From Desulfomonile tiedjei DSM 6799 (lineage in GTDB: Bacteria > Desulfobacterota > Desulfomonilia > Desulfomonilales > Desulfomonilaceae): a stretch of DNA of 64,000 nucleotides. The notes beneath the pieces were generated by a model. The model had not been told where the DNA came from. It saw nothing but the letters and a program-made list of their open reading frames with translations, and did not search any database. The stretch's first letter is position 1, and every line of letters starts with the position of its first letter. Location: positions 3,848,001-3,912,000 of the forward strand of contig NC_018025.1 in the NCBI RefSeq assembly GCF_000266945.1, read 5' to 3'. The position numbers and the translations under genes are program-made. This document shows, in pieces, positions 26,469 through 34,600 of this stretch.

Positions 26469-27560
26469 CTAGTGTCCTGACTGCCCCCAGTCTCGTTCGA
26501 TCGCATAATTCAAGAGACGATTAATCAGAGCTTCATCCGCAGGTGGGACTGGCAGATCCGGAAGCGCACGATCGATGTTGGTACGCTCGAACACCGGATT
26601 ATTGGAAAAATGAAAGAGAATCGTCTGCATCTGACGCCAGACCATGCGCTCCACCCTGTTTCTCGGCTGCGTGAAGGGTGCTCCGGCACCGGCAAAACGG
26701 AATCCTCCGAGATTGAACCTGCGGCAAATCAGATCGAGGGTCCATTCATGAGTGGGAGGAGCCGGATGGGTCAGGTGGAAAATCTTCCTGTGATTTTCGG
26801 GATTCTCGATCAGTCGAACAGCAGACTTGGCTACGTAATCCACAGGAATTATGTTCGTTGTCCCCGCGGCGTCAGCCGGAATGTTTATGTTCAGGTCTCT
26901 CCGATTGTAGCCCGCATCCTCTCCCATGAGCCGGTCGAGAAGATGCACCGCCTGGAACAAAATGTACCAGCCGGTAAATGAGGTGCATCGCCCGGTTTCC
27001 GAATGCCCGACTATGATTGCCGGTCTGAGAAGCGTGGCATCTCCCATCCACAGTTGTTCCGACTCCCATTTGCTTTCTTCATACACATTGACGAAATCAC
27101 CTCTGGGATGATTCACTTCCGCCATGCTCAAACCATTAATAAATCCACACACGTAAGCAGTACTAATCAGATGGACGTTCATCGGTTTGCGCTCGACGAG
27201 TTTCCTCAGAACCCGAGCACTACCGAGGTTGGTTCTCAGAGGTTCCCCGGTTTCATCCATGTGAAGCCGTGTGGATGCAGCACTATGGAGAAGATTGTCC
27301 ACATCTTCCAGACCTTCACACTCTCTGCACCAGTCCTCCCATTTGTCTGAGGCGTCCAGTATTTCGCCTTTGAACCAGCGCAGACTTTCCGAGCTTCTCG
27401 GCAAATTGAGGCTGCTCAAGAACCTGATTGTGTCTAATTTCCGGGATTCGCTGCGATATAGGGCCCACACTGAATGCCCTCTCTCCAGGAGTTCTGCCAA
27501 AAGATACTCTCCCAGGAAACCTGTTGCTCCTGTGAGGAGAACTTTCATGGATCCGCTCAT
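26469..27560 (-). CDS. Extended SDR / thioester-reductase-like NAD(P)-dependent reductase
   Basis: 363 residues. An N-terminal Rossmann nucleotide site (VLLTGATGFLGEYLLAELL), the family HSAA motif in LLHSAASTRLH, the catalytic Tyr-Lys pair in YEESKWESEQ and the downstream TNIIPVDYVAKSAVRLI match the NAD-binding_4 (male-sterility/thioester reductase) branch, whose members reduce acyl thioesters or modify carbonyls of lipids and polyketides. The C-terminal ~70 residues are less conserved (MVWRQMQTILFHFSNNP). Start is the ATG at 27560, with GGAG upstream. It is divergently placed from the 2,641-residue synthase 1.1 kb away, making it a candidate for releasing or reducing that enzyme's product; that link is inference. 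Confidence 0.8.
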   Translation of the reverse strand: MSGSMKVLLTGATGFLGEYLLAELLERGHSVWALYRSESRKLDTIRFLSSLNLPRSSESLRWFKGEILDASDKWEDWCRECEGLEDVDNLLHSAASTRLHMDETGEPLRTNLGSARVLRKLVERKPMNVHLISTAYVCGFINGLSMAEVNHPRGDFVNVYEESKWESEQLWMGDATLLRPAIIVGHSETGRCTSFTGWYILFQAVHLLDRLMGEDAGYNRRDLNINIPADAAGTTNIIPVDYVAKSAVRLIENPENHRKIFHLTHPAPPTHEWTLDLICRRFNLGGFRFAGAGAPFTQPRNRVERMVWRQMQTILFHFSNNPVFERTNIDRALPDLPVPPADEALINRLLNYAIERDWGQSGH

Positions 27561-27741
27561 TCAATGCTCCGAATTCTTGTAGAATAATGAGAAGTGCCTG
27601 GTATCGTAAGCCTCCAGGCAATCGAATTAGTCTAGCGGATACCAAACCTTTATGCAAGCGCAAAAGAGCCGCCGGAGTAGCCGTTCAGTTACGCGGGGCA
27701 GAGGAGATCTTCTTCTGGGAATCATGATACCACTGACTTTC

Positions 27742-27830
27742 AAAATCCCCCCTACCCCCCCTTTATTAAGGGGGGATTGGCACGTGACTGCTTTAGCCCC
27801 CTTTTATAAAGGGGGGAATGGGGGGATTTT
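27742..27830. repeat. C-tract/G-tract palindromic repeat, long form
   Basis: Ends AAAATCCCCC and GGGGGATTTT are inverted, with two internal CCCCTTT(A)TTAAGGGG-like cores, so this looks like two units of the element at 9927-9974 set head to tail. Confidence 0.7.
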
Positions 27831-27897
27831 TCCCACGCATAACTGAATGGATACCCGCCGGAGCACCTATTCGGTCACACATGGGAGAGGTTTCTTC

Positions 27898-28340
27898 AGC
27901 CCCGAAGAGGGGGCTACCCAGCAGTAACCGTGGGTGCAAACCCACGGAAGTGGAACGGCAAATCCTTCGTCTTCAGGACCCTGAAAGGGTCCACCAATAA
28001 CATTTGGGAATCATTGCCTGTTGGTCGACCCTTTCAGGGTCGTTGAACCATGCTTATGAAAATCGCGCTGTCCACGGGTTGACGAGGCTGTCTCAAAAGT
28101 CGAAATTTATCCCAGATCGTGGCACGATTTTTTCATCATCTTCACGGCCTGATTGTAGGGGCGCCCCTCGTGGGTGCCCGGTAGTGACCGGCCTCCGTGC
28201 CGGTCATTGCAGGAGGGCAGGCACGAACCTGCCCCTACAAGGACGATGAATCGTGGCACGATTTTTTGTGGATTCATGATTTTTGAGACACTTTCTGACA
28301 CCCGTGGCTACTATTGAGCCGCCCTTCCAGGGCGCAGAAT
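27898..28340. repeat. Multi-hairpin repeat cluster, copy 2 (interrupted)
   Basis: Same succession of stem-loops as 9555-9770: AGCCCC/GGGGCT, CCGTGGGT/ACCCACGG, GACCCT/AGGGTC, GACCCTTTCAGGGTC, CCACGGGT/ACCCGTGG, CGCCCTTCCAGGGCG. The fifth hairpin is split in its TGAC loop by the insertion at 28084-28295. Confidence 0.65.
28084..28295. mobile_element. 212-bp MITE-like insertion with 4-bp target duplication
   Basis: Begins GAGGCTGTCTCAAAA and ends TTTTGAGACACTTTC, imperfect 15-bp terminal inverted repeats (12 of 15). TGAC flanks both sides (28080-28083 and 28296-28299). Removing the insert and one TGAC rebuilds the hairpin seen uninterrupted at about 9720-9742. It encodes no protein. Inside are two direct copies of ATCGTGGCACGATTTTTT and a GC-rich core with CGGCCTCCGTGCCGG. 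The ends resemble those of transposons with TGTCTCAAAA termini. Confidence 0.78.
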
Positions 28341-28672
28341 CCCAAGTGCCCGCTTGTAACTGAACGATTGCCCACCGGAGCACCTATTCGGTTATTCGGA
28401 GAAGAGCCGGTTCAGCATCCCGGTGAGATGAACTCAATGCATCCCCGTAATCCTTTTGAATGGACCCGACCGCCTACCCCTTTCAACTGAAGATCCGTAG
28501 TATTGCCAAAACTGTCAGTACATGCTATTTCCCCTGTGGGCAACGTATTTAAAGAGATGATTTCATTCAGACTAATCAGTGCGTTGGCTCCAAAAGACCT
28601 TTTGGGACTTCCAACTTTGGTTGGATATGCTATAGTAAAAGTTTGACTTAATGCCGAAAAAGGTGCGTACGA

Positions 28673-31600
28673 ATGGACCGCTACTCCGATACTCCTTTCA
28701 TTGCTTTTGTATGGCAACCAACACACATCAAATCGTCTGTCGTAGAAACGGCACGCCAAACCGGAACACGAATTATTTTCGATCTTTCGCATGGAAACTG
28801 GAACGCTTCCGGGATTTCACTTCTCCAGGCCGATGCCGACCCGAATCACGTGCATCTGAAGCTCCCCCAAACGGCCCTCTCCGATCCTCATCTCGAAGAG
28901 TTCCTGCAGGATACGGGCTTGCGCACGGTATGGATTGAGCTGCATCCGTACGTGTCACCGCAAGAGCTTACCGGTCATCTCGACAGTATTGCATCCTTTC
29001 CGGCGGAGTTTCAGATCGTTCCCATCGTAGGAGACGTTCGCCTTTGCAGAGACATTTTGTTCAAGTATCCGGAAATTCGATCGATTGCCCTGAAAGGAAG
29101 CGAAGCGTCCGGATTTGTGAGCACGGAAACTATATTCAGCCTGTACTCGTTCGTTCGGAAGTTGAGTCCTTCTCTGTCCGAGCCGCCGCAATTCTCCATC
29201 TGGGGTGGAATAGCTACTCCGGAAGCGGCTGCAGCATTCCTGGCGGCAGGCTGTGGCGGGATAGTATGCGAGAGCGTTCACTGGTTGACCGATCTGGCTG
29301 CTGCGGACAATGCCGTATCGCAGAAAATAGCGAATCTCCGGCCCGATCATACGGATATCGCAGGTATGTCGCTCGGCGTACCATGCCGGTTCTTTAATAA
29401 AGGCAATTCAAAGGCAGTAAAGAAGCTCAAAGATTTCACCGGTTCCTTGTGTGGCTCTGAAATAGGTGACCAACAACGGCGATTCTTTACCGAACAGGTC
29501 CTGTCACAATGGGTTTCTCCGCTGGACAGCACCTTTTCCCGCGATGAGTTGATTCCTCTCGGCGTGGAGGCTTCCTTTGCGCAATCGTTCGTCCAGCGCT
29601 TCGGTTCCGGAACTGAGGAGAGCATTACAAATTTCCTGGAAGCTGTAGACACGTGTCTTTCACTTGCGCCCGAACGCGCGGGAGCATTTGCTGCGAGTCG
29701 CATTGCCATGGAAATGGGCACTGCGTACCCGTTTATCCAGGGAGCAATGTCATGGATAACGGATAATCCGGAATTCGGCAGAAAGATTGCCGATGCAGGC
29801 GGTCTCCCCACCATTGCGCTCGGGATGATGGACGAAAGAGTCCTTGAGGAAAAACTTGGTGGAATCGCTGAGTTCATGGGAGACAGGCCTTATGCAGTAA
29901 ACATGATTGCTCTGGCCGAAAATCCTCACCGAGATGTGCAACTTGCGTGGATTCGGAAGATCAAACCGCGTTTTGCCGTTATCGCTGCGGGGGAACCATC
30001 TCATGCTCTGGAGTTCATGAAAGACGGCATCGAGCCGATTTATATCGCGCCGAACGAAGAGCTCCTGAAAATGGCTTTCGATACCGGCATTCGGTACGTG
30101 ATCTGCGAAGGTCATGAAGCCGGCGGGCATGTGGGACAGCACAGTACGGTTACACTCGCCCAGATGATTGCCGATCTCAAGTATCGCAATCCCGACCTCT
30201 TCAAGGATCGCAGGATCATCCTGGCAGGTGGAGTCTGCACGCGTGAGACCGCTTTCATGGCATCTATGCTGGGAGCCGATGCCGTCCAGATGGGGACCGT
30301 GTATCTTGCCACGGATGAAATCGTGAATACAGGTGCCCTATCGGAAATCTACAGGCGGATGATCCTGAGTGCCGAGCCCGGTGGAACAGTGGTTACGGGA
30401 GAAGGCACCGGTCTCAGAGTCCGTTCTCTGAAGACTCCCAAAATAGACGCAATCTGTTCTCTTGAACGGGATTTTGCTTCCGGGTCCGAGGACGAATCAT
30501 CGTTCAGGCACAAAATAGAGGCACTCAGCGCGGGTAGTTTGTTCATTGCAGCTCGTGCAATGGATCGTCCGGGTGGGACGGTTCTCGATGACACCAGTTG
30601 CATAACGCAAGGACAGTTCATGAGCGGCGCCTGCTCCGGAGTAATCGAAAGGGTAATGTCCGTAGCCGAACTACATCAAGAGCTTGCTTCGGCACCACTG
30701 GCGGAAGGACTGCCTGTGACAGGTCCGCTTCGCTCCCAGTCCCCTACCCGACCGGAACTGGTTGAAATCGTCGAGCCTCGTCGCCAATCGATTGCTGGAG
30801 CAATCCAGATTTCCGGTGGAGACAGACAGGTCGAAAGAATCGCCATTACCGGCATGAGTATCGTGAATTCATTGGGGAATAGCCCTAAAGAAGTATGGGC
30901 TGCGAGTCTCGGCATGAAATCCGGCATTTCTCCGGTTCCGAATACCAGGTGGAATCACGAGCTGTTCTTTCATCCTCGTCCACGCATGCCGGAAAAGACC
31001 TACTGCAGATTCGGAGCTTTCCAGAACATCGACGTCACACGAAAGGACATCGGAGTCCCTCCCCAGGATTTCCGAACCATGACCGACGCCACCAAGATCA
31101 GCATGTGGCTCGCGCGGAATGCTGTGGAGGAATCGGGAATTCTCGATTCAGACATTCCCCGGGAGCGCATTGCGGTTCTCATCTCCCAGAACTCCGGCGA
31201 AGCTGCAGCGACACTCCAGGACGTAATTATACGGGGTGCTCTGACGCAAATCGTTTCCGCAGTCAAGAGCGTGCTCCCCATGGATTCAGCGATGGAGGAG
31301 GCAGTCTCTGAAGCGGTCAAATCAGGGCGAATAGCGATCGATGACACCACGCTCCTTGGAAGGCTTAATTGCTCTGCAGGCGGCTTCATCTGCAACAAAT
31401 ACGGCTTCATGGGGCCGAGCTTTTCTGTTTCCGCTGCATGCGCAACCGCTCTGGTGGCGCTCTACAGTGCGGTTCAGATGATACGCAACGGCATCATTGA
31501 TGCTGCTGTAGTGGGAGGAGGAGAAGAATTCCTCACCCCCATGCATTTCCTTGAATTCTCTGCACTGGGTGCTTTGGCAGGTCTCTCGGGAGTCGAGCGA

Positions 31601-34600
31601 GTGCCGGGAGAAGCCAGCCGACCTTTTGACGCGGATCGTGATGGTATGGTCCTGGGCGAAGGCGGCGGCATGATCGTGATCGAACGGGAAAGCGTTGCCA
31701 AGAAGCGTGGAGCGAACATTCACGCGTACATCACCTCCATGGGGGCCAGCAACAATAACCTGGGAATGGTCGAGTCTTCCCGGACGACTCAGGAGATTGC
31801 CATACGGTCTTCTTTCCGGGACACCGGATACGGACCGGACACGGTAGACCTCATTGAATGTCACGCCACGAGTACACGCCAGGGAGATGTGGAAGAGGTT
31901 CAGGCGCTCAAGCCTTTTTACAATGGCGACAGCCGCACGGTGCTCACATCTTTCAAGTCACAGATCGGGCACACTCTGGGCGCATCCGGGATCAACAGCC
32001 TGATTCGGGGCGTTATGGCCATGAAGGCCGGGATATTGCCCGCAACATTGAACTGCCACACTATCGACCCGGAGACCGGTATTGAAGGCACGGGAATTAA
32101 CATTCTTTCCGAACCTGCCGAGTGGAACACTTCTAATGGTAGGCCCAGAAGATTTCAAGTAAATGCATTTGGTTTTGGAGGTTCCAATTACGTGGTACAG
32201 CTTGAACAATCTTTGAGTTCTCGAGACACAGTCCTCGTCGCGACACCTATGGAAAAATCGATGGAAACCGACGCAGATCTTCTCCCCCGGGGAATATCCT
32301 TCTACGAAACCAGGATCGGCGAAAAGAACTACCGGGTCTCGGTAGTAGCCGAATCAGACCAGAAGGCCCGATCTCTCATTGCTTCAGCGGAACCTCTGAC
32401 CGATCCCGGTCCTGTTGCCGCAAAGCGCATAAAAGTCCTGGCACGACAGGGAATCCATCTCGGCCCCGCAGACGTTCCTCCCGTACCACTTGCCTTTGTA
32501 TTTCCGGGACAGGGTTCTCACTACGCGGGAATGAGCTATGAGCTGTATCAGACGTTCCCGATAATTCGAGAATGGATGGACCGCGCGGCTGACGTAGCCG
32601 ACTTCGATATTCTCAACTTGATTTTTCATGACCGGGAGGAGGATCTTCAAAAGACCCGCTGGCAGCAGCCTGCCCTTTTCACCATGGAATACGCCATGGT
32701 GCAATATCTCATTTCATTGGGAATTCGGCCGACAGCCCTTGCCGGCCACAGTCTCGGCGAACTGACGGCCCTATGCCTGGCTGGAGTGTACTCCTTCGAA
32801 GACGGCTTCCGCATCGTAAACAAACGTGCAATCTGTATGGATAAAGCATGCACCATGAATGTGGACCCCGGAGTCATGATGGCAGTGGACGCCCCGCAGG
32901 AAGTGGTGGAAGAAGTCCTGTCCAGAGCCAATGATGTGTACATAACCAATCTCAACTCCAATCATCAGATTGTAATCGGCGGAAATTCCGAGAAAATCAA
33001 AGAAATCGGAGTCGAGCTCAAGGCAAACGGCTTCAGGAACACGTTGCTCCGGGTCAGCATGGCTTTCCACTCTCCAATTATGAAATGCATTCATGATGAG
33101 TTGGACGAATTTATCGCTGATATCCCGTTTTATCCTCCTCAAATCCCGGTAATCTCCAATACAACAACCGAGCCGTTTCCACCGGATTCAACCGAGATCA
33201 AGCGCATAGTTATGGCACATCTGGAATCTCCGGTTCACTGGATGAATAATGTGCGAACTCTGTGGAACGATTACGGAGTGCGCCTCTTTGTTGAGGTGGG
33301 TCCGAGGGACATTCTCAGCAACCTCATTTCAGACACGATCGAACAGGCTGAGTGTTTGCAGACCTGCTTGCCCTCCGTCGAAGCCGTGATGTACAAAACC
33401 GCACTTGCTCAGCTCTTTGCTCGGGGACATCTCCCGGTAGGAAAAAAGCTGCACTCGGTGGAATTCCCCAAAGCGGGCAAAATTGCCGAAAAAGTTCCTG
33501 TTGCGAGCACTCAGACTCAGGTGGCGCAAGTTCAGCAGGCTGTCAATCCGCCTGCAGTACGCTCCTACGCGACGGCTTCTCATCCTATGGAGGAGATAGT
33601 CCACAGAGAGATAGGAGCATTCGTCCTTGAGAGCTTCGGTCGTTTTCTGCGGCCCGGCATTCTCTCCAGTATCCGGAAAGAGATCGATCCGAACTTTGAT
33701 GAGGCAGCACTCGATGCGCTGGTATCGAGGATGTTTCCCCGCTCGGAAATTCCTGTGCAGATAGTGCATCAACAGGAACCGATAGTAGTTTCCGTGCAAG
33801 AATCACCGGCCCGAGAGGAACTGCCCGAAGCGGAAACACCGGAAATGAACCGTCTTGACACTACGGAGATGGTGATACGCATCATTATGGAAGCAACCGG
33901 GTACGACCGAGATGAAATCGAACCCGACATGGATCTCCGAGAAGATCTCTCCATCAGATCAAGTCGGCTGCCGGTGATCATGGATTCCGTGGAAAGCCAT
34001 TTCGGGATCAAGATCGAGCTGGAAGATTTCATGGATGTCCGCACAATCAGGGACATCTCCGACCGCATAGCCCGAGTAATGTCACGCCAGAAAGAAAAGA
34101 CGGTCGGCAAAAAGGAACATGTTGCAGCTCCACAAACTGCTCCGACAGTCACCGAACCTGCCCCGATTGAAGAAAAACAGCCGATTAAACGTTTGACGTT
34201 CAAGCATGTGCCTCTCGATATGGGGAGCTTTCAGCCTGTTGAACTGAGTCCTCTTGATTGCGTGAGCGTCTTTTCGCCTACCGCGGGAACGGGGATCAGG
34301 AAGCAATTAGGGGATGTTTTCCGACGGGATTACGGAGTGAATATCGTTCCTGTGGCTTTCCTGGATAGCGGCTCAGAGGGAGAAGGTTTTGACTTTCGAT
34401 CCTCATCGGAGGCGGATTCCGCTGTACAGCATTTGTCCGAATTCGAGTCTCTGGCAGGCTTGGCTTTCGTGATAGATGAAGCGTTCGATGAAAGAGTCAC
34501 GGAACTCCAGGATCTGTCAACCATTCTCACGGGATTCTTCTCCGCTCTAAAAGTACTGTTGTCATCTCCTGCCAAGAAATTTGCCATCCTGGTGAACAAG

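Larger units (their letters stand above)
27561..28672. other. Long intergenic region rich in repeats, upstream of the megasynthase
   Basis: 1.1 kb without a gene. It holds a C-tract/G-tract palindrome (27742-27830), a multi-hairpin cluster (27898-28340) and a 212-bp MITE-like insertion in that cluster (28084-28295). From 28345 to 28672 I see only short frames and no confident promoter, although TATAGT near 28630 is a possible -10. Confidence 0.6.

Noticed and set aside
28110-28265. Sigma54 promoter (TGGCAC...) in the MITE
   Set aside because: TGGCACGATTTTTTC lacks the required GC element at the right spacing, and both copies belong to the internal repeat.
27742-28340. CRISPR array, suggested by repeated palindromes
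   Set aside because: Units differ in sequence and spacing, there are no uniform spacers, and no cas gene is near.
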